Below are positions 24,526 through 36,100 of a DNA stretch of 64,000 nt, piece after piece. The number at the start of each line of letters is the position of its first letter. Within the stretch, counting starts at the first letter, position 1. Made by a program: the position numbers and the translations under genes. The notes beneath the pieces were generated by a model, which was not told where the DNA came from, made no database searches, and saw only the letters and a program-made list of their open reading frames with translations. Source of the DNA: Enterococcus_E cecorum_B (GTDB lineage Bacteria; Bacillota; Bacilli; Lactobacillales; Enterococcaceae). The stretch covers positions 25,194-89,193 of the forward strand of contig CAMMST010000003.1 in assembly GCA_946499615.1 (NCBI GenBank), read 5' to 3'.

Positions 24526-26685
24526 TTAGCGTTCTGGTTCATCATTCCTTTTATCTTTGCTATGCTCTTGCTGCAGTTTTTCTCTGCTGAAACGTTCTTT
24601 CATCGATTCTAAAAATTCTTTTTGTTCCATCTGCAATTTCAAATTATCCTCCAGCTCTTTAACGAATCCTGTAGACTGTTCAATCGCTGTTGCAATCTGA
24701 TCCAGCTGCATGTACTCATTAATGCCCCTATCCGATAGATAATTTTTTGCATAGTTTAATTCTTCGAGTAGCCCTTGGTTACGCCATTCAATTTCTGCTC
24801 GATTTTCTGGATATTGTTCTAATTCTTCAAATAAAGATTGATTATCGGCTATTAGTTTTAAATATTTTTGAACCTGATTAAATTCGCCAATATCTTCTTG
24901 CAATCTTGTCATTTCAGATACCGTATGGTCAATGACGTGGATTGTATCTTCTAATTTCTGTAAAAGTTCCTGATAATTATTTACATTTAACGCAGTCAGT
25001 CGATTCAAATTCCCCACCGCTTCCTGCAATCTAGCCTTCCTTGTTTTCCACTGATAAGATTTCCCCATCTCATTAACTAATTGTAAGTCTTTCTCATTTC
25101 CGCTCACTAAATGCCCTAAGATTTCTCCTTTAATACTTTCTTGATAGACAGTCTTGCCCATGCTTTTCCATTCGTCATATCCCACTTGCTTAAATCGATA
25201 ATTCCAATTATCTCCCAAAATAATTTGCGTTTGTCCTGTGAGTTGGTCAATTTTCACATCTTTAGAAGAGATAAATATTTTTTCGATTCCTTGTTCAGGT
25301 ATCGAAATCGCAATTCCTTTTGTACTGACAAATTGGATATAGTCTTCTTTAACCGTATATGCTTTCGGTACAATACCTTGATTAGTTTCATATTGACGAA
25401 TCAATTCTTCGCCTTTAATCGTGCGGTCCACACTGTCATTGGCATAAATTGCAAAATCATAATTTGAACCAATCGAAACCAAAAAAGAATCTTTTGTTTC
25501 ATCCACCAAGTTTGCGTCAAATTTTACCAGTCCTTCTCTTGCGCCATACTTTACAGGGACAAAAAGACCTTCTGAATAATCTTTTGTGATCCATTCTTTT
25601 GGTATCTCAACAATAGATTCAATCGGTTCTTGAATGATTCGTTCTCTTCGTTCCCAAATGGTCAACCAATCTTCTCGCTCTTCTTTTGGTTTCATGAGAT
25701 TGCCATGTACGACATGTCCATCTAAAGCATATTCAATATCTCCGTTCTTTCTCTCCCATTGTTTAATTTTTTGTTGCTCATAATCATCTGGATGTGTGGC
25801 TAATATTTTTTCAACAATGGTTTGATTCTGCGAAATATGTTCTGCCATTTGATTACGTTCGTACTTTTTATCGATATGAATCTCCGTATTCACTTTTTGT
25901 TTAGGCAGGTGTTTTCCAGTTGCCATAAAGTAACTATCTAAGTAATCTTCTCCCTCAAAATAAGGGTGATCCAGACAGTAACTATCTAAAGTAATGGTTC
26001 GATAACTTTGACTTTTGGCGTCCCAATAATTTACTTGTTTCTTGGTCACTTTCACATTTAGTTGTGCCAAACGTTTCTCAAACATTTCTTTGGTGGTACA
26101 AATACTTCTTAAATAATCAATGCGCATTTTAATTTGCGTTCGGTGCATGCTTTGTTTTCTAAATCTTTGAAAGCCTGTATAACTGCGCCACCTTTCTTGT
26201 TCCACTACTTTTAAACCATGCTTCATAATGATTAAGTCACTAATGTCTCGTAATTCTCTTGCGGTATTTTTTCGCCATTCAAACTTTTTTAAATCATAAA
26301 AGCTGCATGCATTAAAAATGATATGATTGTGTAAGTGATCCTTATCCGTATGTGTGCAAACGACAAACTCATGTCGCCCTTTGGTTAATTCTTGTGCAGT
26401 TTCAATTCCCACTTGATACACTTCATCTGCCGTAACATCATCGTCCACGTGGAAAGATTGTACGACATGATGTGCATAAACTTCATTTTTGTATTCTTTG
26501 TGATTAGCTCTTGCCCATTCTCCTAAATTCTTCGTTAATAAAAAATCGGTACTCGCAAACGCTGGAACGGTCTCATAAGTATGGACATACTTTCCTCCTT
26601 CTGTCTTTTCTGGACGCATAATATAATCTATTGCACTTTGTAAATGTTCCTCTGTTTTGATTTGTTGGGTTTTAGTGATTGCCAT
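24526..26685 (-). CDS. relaxase, MobA/VirD2-like (MOBP type)
   Basis: 719 residues; nicks oriT and stays covalently bound to the transferred strand through a tyrosine. The PF03432-type domain occupies about the first 250 residues: HHVVQSFHVDDDVTADEVY, then the metal-binding triad in THTDKDHLHNHIIFNA near residue 115. A conserved YIMRPEKT region near the N-terminus is expected to carry the catalytic tyrosine. The C-terminal half is coiled-coil rich (about residues 560-700). It ends NDEPER, a tail shared with two other element proteins. Start overlaps the MobC stop by one base (TAATG), so the two are coupled. Confidence 0.93.
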   Translation of the reverse strand: MAITKTQQIKTEEHLQSAIDYIMRPEKTEGGKYVHTYETVPAFASTDFLLTKNLGEWARANHKEYKNEVYAHHVVQSFHVDDDVTADEVYQVGIETAQELTKGRHEFVVCTHTDKDHLHNHIIFNACSFYDLKKFEWRKNTARELRDISDLIIMKHGLKVVEQERWRSYTGFQRFRKQSMHRTQIKMRIDYLRSICTTKEMFEKRLAQLNVKVTKKQVNYWDAKSQSYRTITLDSYCLDHPYFEGEDYLDSYFMATGKHLPKQKVNTEIHIDKKYERNQMAEHISQNQTIVEKILATHPDDYEQQKIKQWERKNGDIEYALDGHVVHGNLMKPKEEREDWLTIWERRERIIQEPIESIVEIPKEWITKDYSEGLFVPVKYGAREGLVKFDANLVDETKDSFLVSIGSNYDFAIYANDSVDRTIKGEELIRQYETNQGIVPKAYTVKEDYIQFVSTKGIAISIPEQGIEKIFISSKDVKIDQLTGQTQIILGDNWNYRFKQVGYDEWKSMGKTVYQESIKGEILGHLVSGNEKDLQLVNEMGKSYQWKTRKARLQEAVGNLNRLTALNVNNYQELLQKLEDTIHVIDHTVSEMTRLQEDIGEFNQVQKYLKLIADNQSLFEELEQYPENRAEIEWRNQGLLEELNYAKNYLSDRGINEYMQLDQIATAIEQSTGFVKELEDNLKLQMEQKEFLESMKERFSREKLQQEHSKDKRNDEPER

Positions 26686-27062
26686 TAAATATCTTCCTCC
26701 AAACGAATAGTTCGTAAATGTTCACGAATGCTATTTCGAATCAAGCGACACAATTCTTCGTGTTCTGACTTTAATGTTTCTAATTCCTGCGCATAAAAAT
26801 TCCCTGTCGTATTCAATACATGTGCAATCTGATTAATGTTTACTCCAATCCGATTGACTGCACGTGTGAGGTCTCGAATATCGCCATAATCAACACGCAT
26901 AACCTTTCCATCTAAACACATCTTCCTTGCATAATATTGAAAAGAAGGGGCATGGGCTTTTCCCATTTTTACATGTAGTCGTAAATCTTCTTCATCTGTT
27001 AATCTAAAAAATTTTGATACTTTTCTTTTTCTTTTGCTAACTTTGATTTCATCATTTGTCAT
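26685..27062 (-). CDS. MobC-like relaxosome accessory protein
   Basis: 125 residues. C-terminal MobC domain: LTRAVNRIGVNINQIAHVLNTTG, diagnostic of PF05713-type proteins, preceded by a basic N-terminus KVSKRKRKVSKFFRLTDEED typical of a ribbon-helix-helix. Known role: binds near oriT and opens DNA for the relaxase. Coupled to the relaxase gene. The 400 bases upstream contain several inverted repeats and are the natural place for oriT. Confidence 0.9.
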   Translation of the reverse strand: MTNDEIKVSKRKRKVSKFFRLTDEEDLRLHVKMGKAHAPSFQYYARKMCLDGKVMRVDYGDIRDLTRAVNRIGVNINQIAHVLNTTGNFYAQELETLKSEHEELCRLIRNSIREHLRTIRLEEDI

Positions 27063-27182
27063 TTTATTTACCTCTCTTCATTTTTTATGAATGATTTTTG
27101 ATATTTAACATTGTTTGATATACTAATCTGGTTTCTATAGTGCACTTTTCTTTTAGGTTGCGGAGCTATCCGCGCAAGCATA

Positions 27183-27266
27183 GTGTGTGGCAAGCCACAC
27201 ACGCAAAAATAAGAAAAATCGTCCCAAATCACACCTCCCTGACGGTTGGTGTGATTTTAGACGATT
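27183..27266. other. candidate oriT: two inverted repeats upstream of mobC
   Basis: GTGTGTGGC-AA-GCCACACAC is a perfect 9-base repeat at 27183-27202. A longer imperfect repeat at 27217-27266 pairs AATCGTC...AAATCACACC with GGTGTGATTT...GACGATT around a 12-base loop. Position directly upstream of mobC/relaxase is where oriT lies in related elements. The second repeat is followed by a T-rich run on the minus strand, so it could instead be a terminator for the gene at 27461. No nic sequence could be matched with confidence. Confidence 0.45.
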
Positions 27267-27322
27267 AAATAGGAAAAGAAGCCCTACTTGTGCAGCGCTT
27301 CTTTTAGGTGTTATTTTTATTA

Positions 27323-27455
27323 GGTACATTTCTTTCAGTTTGTACCCTATTTTGTTTGTTTTACTTTTTATTTTGAGGTACAATTTTTCTTTTTTTGTAC
27401 CTCTTTTACACTTTTCTTTTTCTTTATTCTTGGTACATATTCTATTTTTTGTACC
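27323..27455. repeat. three regularly spaced GGTACA...TGTACC inverted repeats
   Basis: GGTACA at 27323, 27377 and 27432, each paired with TGTACC 18-19 bases downstream (27341, 27396, 27450). Repeat-to-repeat spacing is 54 and 55 bases. A fourth TGTACC half-site lies at 27473 inside the end of the next gene. The DNA between arms is almost pure pyrimidine on the plus strand. Another hairpin, AAAAGAAG...CTTCTTTT, sits just left of the array (27274-27304). No gene in 27063-27460. Confidence 0.7.
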
Positions 27456-27460
27456 GACAG

Positions 27461-27742
27461 TTAGCTTTCTGTTGTACCTTCTTTACCGATAGAAATATAC
27501 CAACTTTTAAACTTTTCTTCTGATAAACCATCTACCAAAAGGTACAGTTCGATGTGAAATGGAGATTCTTCTGGTAGACAATCAGACCACGTATCCTTTA
27601 AATATCTCAAGACTTGTTCTCGTGTAGGATTCGGATGAGTTTCTTTATACTCTAACATCCGTTGCAACAAATAACTCTCTGCAGTAACTTTCGGAAAGTC
27701 AAATTCCAACCAATCTATCTTTTGTCTTTCTGTTTCATTCAT
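27461..27742 (-). CDS. hypothetical protein, 93 residues
   Basis: Acidic soluble protein: DWLEFDFPKVTAESYLLQRMLEY, then NPTREQVLRYLKDTWSDCLPEES and LYLLVDGLSEEKFKSWYI. No family recognised. Its ATG overlaps the stop of the toprim gene as ATGA, so it is translationally coupled to it and probably works with it. Last gene before the oriT-like region. Confidence 0.7.
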   Translation of the reverse strand: MNETERQKIDWLEFDFPKVTAESYLLQRMLEYKETHPNPTREQVLRYLKDTWSDCLPEESPFHIELYLLVDGLSEEKFKSWYISIGKEGTTES

Positions 27743-30111
27743 GCGAATTGTCCCCCTTTTTGGTATTCCTGTTCGTGATTTCTAGAGGGAGGTTCTTGCT
27801 TTTTTGCATTTGCGATTACCTCCTTAGCTCGTGCAATTTCATCACGAATTGGATTTTTTGTTTGCGTCTGTACTCTTTGTCTTTCTAACATCCGTTCGAC
27901 ATTTTGAATGAGCTGATTCGTTTGTTCCTGTACATGATCAAAGTTTTGTAAGAAGAAATCAACTTGCTCTGGACGATAATGTTGTAAAGATAAATCCTTT
28001 TGATACGTACAATCTAATTGAAAGTGACTCATTGTCGCAAACACAACAGATTTCGTAAACAAGTCTGTTAAGCTATTACTTTCTGGTGTTTGTTCCTTGA
28101 ACGTAGTAGGAACTTTCGTTGCCTGTACCATCGTCATCACTTCTTGAATAATCGGACTGTATCTTTTATGTGCGTCTACAAAAAGATTTTTATTGAAAAT
28201 AATTCGTTGATTGGCTTCATCAATATATCCTTTTTGTGTAGAGGATAACTCTTGATAACCAACTTTATATTCAGTGGAATGAATGATAGACAGGAACAAA
28301 TTTTTGAAAGTTGCTTCTGACATTGGTTCTTTCTTTTCATTTTTAGTCATTTCCGCTGATTGTGTCAAGTCCCCTTTATCATAAACAAATAAGAGTCGTT
28401 GCGGTACATTTTGATTATCGGTTGCTGGATTCGCTTGTAAAAATAAAACAATTGGCTGTGCCTTTTCATTGAGTGTTTTTTGTTGCAACTCCCAAGCTTC
28501 TTTGGTTGCAATTATCGTTGCTTTCGGATTTTGGGCAAATAAAAGTCCGACATTTTTTATATTCAACTGAGGAAAACGTGTGAGAAAAGACAAGAAAGAT
28601 TGATAAACTTCTGGCTGTAATAACCGTTCACGCAACGTTCGTACTTGTTGAATAATTTTTTGTTTGGATAAGGTACTGCTCATTGGTTCTTTGCTTAAAA
28701 CATTTTTCTGAACACTCTTTTGATGTTCAATTAAGGGATGAGGAAAAGGACAGTTATTCACTTCATACAAAAATAAAGGAATAAATGAATCTGGGAATAA
28801 GTCACTTGTTATCACTGCAGCTTGTCTATTACTATCTAGCACTAATTGATTTTGAACATACGTCAAAGGGATACTTAACAATTCTTCCTTACCACTTAAA
28901 ATCCTAAAAATTTGCGTTTCATTATCTCTTCCTAATTGTAAACTACGGAGTCTCTGAACCCCTTGTTGTGGTAACTCAAGATTAATCTTATTTCGTACGA
29001 TTGTATCAGACACTAGTTTTGCTCGCTCTTGTATCCAATATTCTTCTTTTGTGAGTGGTGCATGCTGCAAGTTTCTCTCGCCTTTTTGCAACACTTCATT
29101 CCAATCTCGTTTGGTTTCTCCATGTGGCAAGGTAGGTTGATGAATCAACAAAGGGATATTCTCTATTTGAATATTTTCTACAAAACGATTTCCTGCATTG
29201 TCATTATCTACTGCTAGGATAATTTTAAATCCTTGTTTTTTAGCTAACTCTGGATTCATTCTTTGTGTCACATCTTTGAAAAAATCATGAGCATTTTGAG
29301 TAGTTTGTTGCCCAAAGGTATCCTTAAAAGCACTATGAATGGTACTTTCTTTTAAGCCATTCATACTAACTAAAACAGCGTCCTTTAGCTGGTCTTTGTA
29401 CAATTCGTAATAACTCATTAAATCTATGGTTGCTTCACAAAAGACAAATGTTCGTGGGTGTTCGGAAGTTTGTACACGCACCCCACGACTCCCGTCACTC
29501 CCTGTAAGAATTTCTTTCAAGAATCCTTTATGAATGTGTAACCGAATATCTGGATAAGGTTGAAGTCCTTGTAACGTTGCACCAACCAATTTACCACTGC
29601 CATCATAGGAGTGAAAAGCAAGTACGGGCTCATTAAAGTTTTCTTCTGGAAAATAGCGTTTGGTTTGTTTGAGGACCCCTTTTTGAACAAAATAATCAAT
29701 GGTGGCTTCGGATAGATGACGATTTTTCATCAAATATTCTTTTCCAACAGTTAAAGGCTCCTCTTTCAATAAATATTGGAAAGTAGGCTTTTCCTGAATG
29801 GTTTGTTTTTCTACCACTTCCACATGTGTAAAGTCTTGCTGATCGAACCACTTCATTGCTTCTTTAAAACTGCATTCTTTATAAACTTCCACCAAACGAA
29901 TCGTATCTCCCCCTACCATTTTTGAGTTCCAATAGAATTTATTTTTGTTAGGAGTGAACACTAATGAATCATGTTCTATCGATTGATAAGATTGTCCTGT
30001 TCGTTTTAATTCAATCCCTAATCGCTGGGCAATTTCCAAAATAGGTAGTTGTTTATACGCTTGTTTTCGTTTTTCAAAGGTGTTTCTCGTATAATTTTGT
30101 TTATTCGCCAT
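27739..30111 (-). CDS. toprim/DUF3991-type DNA-processing protein (PcfD-like)
   Basis: 790 residues. The N-terminus (about 1-85) is a primase zinc-binding-like module without the zinc cysteines: LPILEIAQRLGIELKRTG, SLVFTPNKNKFYWNSK, GGDTIRLVE. A toprim domain follows at about 215-330: TFVFCEATIDLMSYYELY with the acidic start and KIILAVDNDNAGNRFVE with the DxDxxG-like metal site. The C-terminal 400 residues are unassigned. Proteins of this layout are common in conjugative plasmids and elements of Gram-positives and may prime or process the transferred strand. Start ATG 30111 follows GAGAGG; an ATG at 30129 lacks a site. Confidence 0.82.
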   Translation of the reverse strand: MANKQNYTRNTFEKRKQAYKQLPILEIAQRLGIELKRTGQSYQSIEHDSLVFTPNKNKFYWNSKMVGGDTIRLVEVYKECSFKEAMKWFDQQDFTHVEVVEKQTIQEKPTFQYLLKEEPLTVGKEYLMKNRHLSEATIDYFVQKGVLKQTKRYFPEENFNEPVLAFHSYDGSGKLVGATLQGLQPYPDIRLHIHKGFLKEILTGSDGSRGVRVQTSEHPRTFVFCEATIDLMSYYELYKDQLKDAVLVSMNGLKESTIHSAFKDTFGQQTTQNAHDFFKDVTQRMNPELAKKQGFKIILAVDNDNAGNRFVENIQIENIPLLIHQPTLPHGETKRDWNEVLQKGERNLQHAPLTKEEYWIQERAKLVSDTIVRNKINLELPQQGVQRLRSLQLGRDNETQIFRILSGKEELLSIPLTYVQNQLVLDSNRQAAVITSDLFPDSFIPLFLYEVNNCPFPHPLIEHQKSVQKNVLSKEPMSSTLSKQKIIQQVRTLRERLLQPEVYQSFLSFLTRFPQLNIKNVGLLFAQNPKATIIATKEAWELQQKTLNEKAQPIVLFLQANPATDNQNVPQRLLFVYDKGDLTQSAEMTKNEKKEPMSEATFKNLFLSIIHSTEYKVGYQELSSTQKGYIDEANQRIIFNKNLFVDAHKRYSPIIQEVMTMVQATKVPTTFKEQTPESNSLTDLFTKSVVFATMSHFQLDCTYQKDLSLQHYRPEQVDFFLQNFDHVQEQTNQLIQNVERMLERQRVQTQTKNPIRDEIARAKEVIANAKKQEPPSRNHEQEYQKGGQFA

Positions 30112-30145
30112 GATTATCATCCTCTCCATTCATTTTTGTAGATAA

Positions 30146-30181
30146 AAAGAGAGCCTAACAATGGCTTGTCAGACTCTCTAA
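30146..30181 (-). terminator. strong terminator between the giant helicase gene and the toprim gene
   Basis: AGAGAG, then TAACAA/TTGTCA-type inner pairs and CTCTCT form a long stem with a 4-base loop at about 30148-30179, followed by TTTTT on the minus strand. It begins at the stop of the helicase gene, so the toprim gene needs read-through or its own promoter. Confidence 0.85.
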
Positions 30182-30184
30182 TAT

Positions 30185-33100
30185 TTATCTCTCGTATTCT
30201 TGTGTTTGTTGCGGATTTTCTCGTGATTGATACGGTTGTTCTTTGATAGAATCATCGGAAGAAGGCACATTTTCTCCACTTTCAATCTCTAAGTTAATGC
30301 GCACTTGTTTTTCTAGAAGCGTTTGTAATTCTGCTTCACGCTCAAAAGGTTTTTGAATTTGAGCTTGTGTATCGATATAGCGCTTTTCTAAATCACTCAA
30401 TTCATTTTTAGTATCATTGATACGTCTTGGTATTGCTTCTAAAACATTATCCATGCGCACGAAAGTCCCTTTCCCATTTTTTTCAATCGTTGCAATATGT
30501 TTGGTTTGTCCTTCCATAACCAAATTTGCACTAGACATGGTATTAGGAACAATAGATAGCTTAAAGCCTTTATATTCCCCAATGACATTCCCTTGCATTT
30601 GTGTAATATCAACCGCTTGTGGAAAATGAATATTTAATGCTTCTAGCGCTTCAGATTTATCTGTATACACTTTTCCGTCAATCGTGATTTTGAAATCTTG
30701 ATTTGAAAGGGCAACAACTGACTGATTGTCTTGTGTTAGGCGATTCAATTGCTTTTGTAAATCTTGTTGCTTGCTTGGATAGTTCTCTAGCCAATGTATC
30801 ATTTTTAACTTATTTTCTTGATAGCTATTCTTCAACATTTGCAAAGTCACTACTTCTTTATCCGTGTTTATCTTTTCCAAGATTTTTGGATTTCCCGTTG
30901 CAATGGCTTTTGCTTCCGCTGCATTCAACAATGTTTGGTCAACATCATCTGCGGACCGTGCATACGAACGATTACTCATAATTTGATTGATAAACCGTAA
31001 CTTATTTTCTTGTACTTGCCATAAGTACGAATCAAATGAATCTTTGGCTACATAACGATAGATTTGCACTTCTTTGTTTTCATTTCCTTGGCGTACAATG
31101 CGACCGTCACGTTGTGTTAAATCACTCGGACGCCACGGTACATCTAAATGATGAACTGCCAACAATTTATGCTGAACATTGGTCCCAGTTCCTAACTTTT
31201 CTGTTGAACCTAGTAGAACTCTGACTTCTCCTGTACGCACTTTTTCAAAAAGCGCTTCTCTTTGTACGTCATCTTTGGCGTCATGAATAAAAGCAATTTG
31301 ATTTTCTGGGATACCCAATTCTTTCAATAATCGTTTCATTTCATGATAAGCGTCAAATTGATTTTCTTTTGGTGTTCCTACATCACTAAAGATAATTTGT
31401 GTTGACTTTTGTTCCTTACTTTCTTCCCAAATACGTGCTACCTGTTCCGCACATTTAAACAACTTTCCATCGGTATGAATTGGATAATCATCTGATAGCA
31501 AGCGTGGATCTATTGCCATAAGTTTAGCTTCATTGGTAATTTTCAACATATTATCGACACTAGGGTCACAACCCGCACGTACTTTGTCGGCTCGTTCTCC
31601 TAATTCAAACATGTATTGCTTTTGGAAGTCACTTGGTTCTGAAATAATGAGTTTTGCTTTACCATCTTTAATTTTCGGAACATCTAAATTTAACATATCT
31701 GAAGTTTGAATATCTGCAATTTCACTAAAACCATTCATCAATTCAGGCAAATTATGGAATTTTGCAAAACGTGTTCTAGTCCTGAAACCAGTTCCTTCAG
31801 GTGCAATTTCTAACGCTTCCGTAATCTCACCAAAGGTTGAAGCCCATCGGTCAAAACTCGTTAAGTTCATTTGCTGCAGTAATTCAGGTTGTAAATAGCG
31901 TTGCAGAACATAAAACTCTGACATAGAGTTAGAAATTGGCGTTCCTGTCGCAAAGGTAACTCCACGACCATCATTTTTTTCAAGTAAATACTGGCATTTC
32001 AAATACATATCCGTTGCACGTAAAGACTCACTGGTATTGATACCCGCTACATTTGATAGTTTTGTATAAGTGTACAAATTCTTGTAGTTATGCGCTTCAT
32101 CTACAAAAAGATAATCTACCCCTAGTTGTTCAAAGGTTAAATGGGTATCTTTTGTCTTTTCATTTTGTAGCTTAGATAGTCGTTGTCGTAATTTCTTCTC
32201 TACACCGACCATTTGTTTCACTGTCCATGATTTATTATCTTCCCGTTTGGCTTCTGCGATTGCTTCTTGAATCTCAAAGATTTCTCTTTCTATCATGGCT
32301 TCTCTGCGTTCTTTAGAAATATTGATTTTTTCAAATTGACTATGTCCGATAATGATAGCGTCATAATCGCCTGTAGCAATACGAGAAATGAACTTTTTAC
32401 GATTTTCCTTTTTAAAGTCTTTCTTGGTTGTGACCAAGACTTTTTTCGTAGGATAAAACTGCAGGAGTTCTTTCCCAAATTGTTCGGTTAAATGATTCGG
32501 TACGACGTACAACGGCTTTTGAATTAACCCTTGTTCTTTCATTAACATTCCTGCAGAAATCATACTAGCAGTTTTCCCTGCACCTACTTCATGAGCCATC
32601 AGGGCTTTCCCATTTTCAATGATTCGGGCAACAACATTTTTTTGGTGATCGTACAACTGATAATTGACATTCAAACTTTCAAAATTTAAATAAGAACCAT
32701 CATACACTCGTGGACGAATTCGATTAAACCTTTCATTGTAGATATGCAATAAGCGCTCCGCACGTTCTGGATTGTCAAAAATCCATTGTCTAAAGCGCTG
32801 CTTTAACTTTTCTTGTTGGGCTTTAGCTAATATTGTTTCTTTTTGATTTGGAATTTCAACCTTTTTTAGCTCCCCATCAACGATTTCATTTTTTGTATCA
32901 ACGATTTTAATTTTTCTATAATTCAATGTTTTTTCTAAAATTTGCAATGCATTGATTCGTGCTGTCCCGTAGGTTTGGTCAATGGCTACATTTGATGCCT
33001 GCATTTTACCCTCAATGAGGTAATTATCGGACGCTTGACTATATCGAAAAGCTAGCCCCTCCCATTTAAATCTAAACTCAGGAATTTCTAGCACTTCAAC

Positions 33101-36100
33101 GATAAATTGTTTATATACATCTTCAGGAATCCAGCGTGCGCCAAGTTCTATATGAATATCACTCACACTTAAATCTTCTGGTTGCACAGATTCTAATGCC
33201 CGTACATGTTTTTCATAAAGTGGATTTTCTTTAGCCCATTGTTTTGCTTGAGCTAATTTTGTTTTCACATCTCCAGACAAATATTGTTCCTTTGTTTCAT
33301 AGCCACTCGGCAAATCAAATATTGCGTCGTCTAAATCTTTTAGTAGTTGCTCTTTGGTGGTCTCATAGATAGAAAGCATATAGTCGATATCTACTCTACC
33401 TTTTTTCGACAAACTATGATTGAGTGCTTCTAGCGGTGTTTGTACAATTAACACTTCTTTTTTTCGCACAGTTGGGCGATAGAAAATATCCCCTTTTGAG
33501 ATTTTGCCATCTTTTTCGTTTTCGATAGAAAGTAATAAACTAGCATAGTCATCCCCACTAAATAAGGAGCTATTACTTTTATCGCTTAAATAGCCATATT
33601 TATCAACAAATCCATCATAAGTTTTATTAAGTGTTTGTAGCTGCGCTTGAAAAACTTCATCTTTATAAGATTCTTCTTGTTGATAATCAATGATTGATTT
33701 TACTTGTTCACGCAGGGCAATCATGCCTAACAATCGCTCTTTTTTAACCCCTTTTAAAGGTAGCGTCTCCAAAGATTCGCCATCATAATACTGAATGGTA
33801 TTATCTGAAACAAAATAAGTAAACAACGGTACATCCTTTCGAATTCTCTCATCGATTGTTGGTAACACTTCTTGATTAGACTTGCCATTAAATAAAGTGC
33901 CGCTTGCTTCATCTATCAGTTCCTCACGAATATTTGACAGGTAATCAAAGCCCTCTCTTGTTCTAAAAGTATACGTTCCACCTCTAAACGTTTGATATTC
34001 TGGGAATAAATACCATTTTTTGCCACTATTTTCTTGTCGTGCAAGAACATTTTCTTTTAGGTATTCATTCATACTTAATGGAAACGCTGGATTAGACACT
34101 AATTTCCATGATTGGTCCGTATTCGATTCCAACCATAGTGGCGGATTCTTTTCAATTTCATCTAAGGAACGTAAAGGTCTTTTTTGGAAGAATAAAATAT
34201 CCGTAACGACCTCTGTACCCGCAATGGCTTTAAATGCAGTATTTGGCAAACGAACCATTCCTACTAAATCAGCCTGTTTGGCTAACTCCGTTCGGAAACT
34301 TTTATCTTGTTTGTCCATCGTTCCTGATGAAGTGATAACCGCTACAATCCCACCAGAATGCACCAAATCCAATGAACGTTTTACAAAATAATCATGAATA
34401 TAGTATTCATTCAACGTTTGTTCGTCCCTTAATTTAAAGTCAGCAAAAGGAACATTCCCTACAACTAAATCAAAAGAACCTTGATTAAATGCCGTATGCT
34501 CAAATCCCATTTGTTGAATATGAGCAGTTTGGTGTAATTGTTTTGCTAGTCTTGCAGTTAAAGAATCTAACTCCACACCATAAAGCGTAGAGTTATCTTT
34601 CATTTCTTGAGGCATAGCAGCAAAGAAATTTCCCGTTCCCATGGCAGGGTCTAAGATATTTCCACCTTTAAATCCTGTTTTTTCGATTGCTTCGTAAATC
34701 ACTTGAATAATCTTAGGGTCTGTATAATAAGCAGTTAATACTGATTCCCGTACACTCGCATATTCCGCTGGTGTTAATAAATCTTTTAATTCTTGGCGTT
34801 CCTCTTTGTAGTTAGATTTGTTCTCATCCACCAAATCAGCCAATCCGCCCCAACCAACATATTTAGCTAGAATTTCTTGTTCTTCAGGAGTTGCGAAACG
34901 TTCTTCTTGCTCAATTGTTTTTAGCAAACGAATCGCTTGGAGATTATCTGCAATACGTTCTTTTGGTGTTTTTCCATAAAATCCTTCCAGTTTATCAGGT
35001 GTAAATTGAAAATCGGTTTTCTCAACAGACAAATGTTGCATTTGGTCCGCTTCATTGACTTTCGCATCTTCAACGTTCTTTTCAGAGATAGGTGGAACAA
35101 CAATTTCTTGGTCTACAATAGGAACATCTATACTAGCATTAGTCGGTGTATTTTCTTCAAAATCAAATAAGTTGACCTCATAAGGTTCGATAATCGACAC
35201 AGCTTCACGTTCTTTGTAGTATAGCTGCCCATTTTCAGTCATTATGTCTACTGGATTTTCAGAATAACGTCCATCTGGATAAATCAAAAAGGTGTTTTCG
35301 CCGACTTCTTTATAGCGCATATCTTCAGAAAGCAACGTCCAATCGTCGCTTACCTCAGTTTTTTCTTCAGTAGTTGAAATATCTTGAAATAAAGGCATAG
35401 AAAAAGACGAATGCTCAGGACTTTGTGTTTGTCCGTCAAATTCGTCTTTTTGATATTGAGATTCAAATTTTGCTACTTCCTCATTTGTAGCAAATACTCC
35501 ATTCATATACTTTAAGCTATTAAAGAGTGTGGCGTTTTTTTCATCACTAGCTAGACTTAGCTTGCCCAATCCATTACCGTAATTTTCAAAAGATTGTATC
35601 GTATATTCTTCTGATTGATAGGTTACCTTCATCCCTTCATAAAATTGTTCTGGTGAAAGTTCAATTTGTTCCGTGCTTGTTGGGTGTTGGCGTTCTTCTG
35701 ATATTGGGGATTCTTCCGTTTCAACTACACTCTCATTACTTTCTAAAACCTCTTGTTCTCGTTCTTTTCCAGCGAATCGCTGCAAATCTTCTTCCTTTGC
35801 ATAAACTTCTAAGCGTTCTAAGGACTCATAAAAAGAAGTAGTAGAAGTTGACGTGCGAACAGAAAGCGTACCGATTCCATTTCCGTGGTCTTCAAAATCC
35901 AAAATTTGATAAGTTTCATCATCAATGACAACATCTAAACCTTTATAGAATTCTGTTGGTTTTAAGCGAATATAGCCATCTAAATCAGATAAAGTATCTT
36001 CTACCGAATCATGTTTAGCTTCTTCTGATAGACCGTTCGCTCGCTCAAGATAGGCTTGTTGCTGCAATTCCTCCCTGATTTTGTTCATTTCCCTATAATC

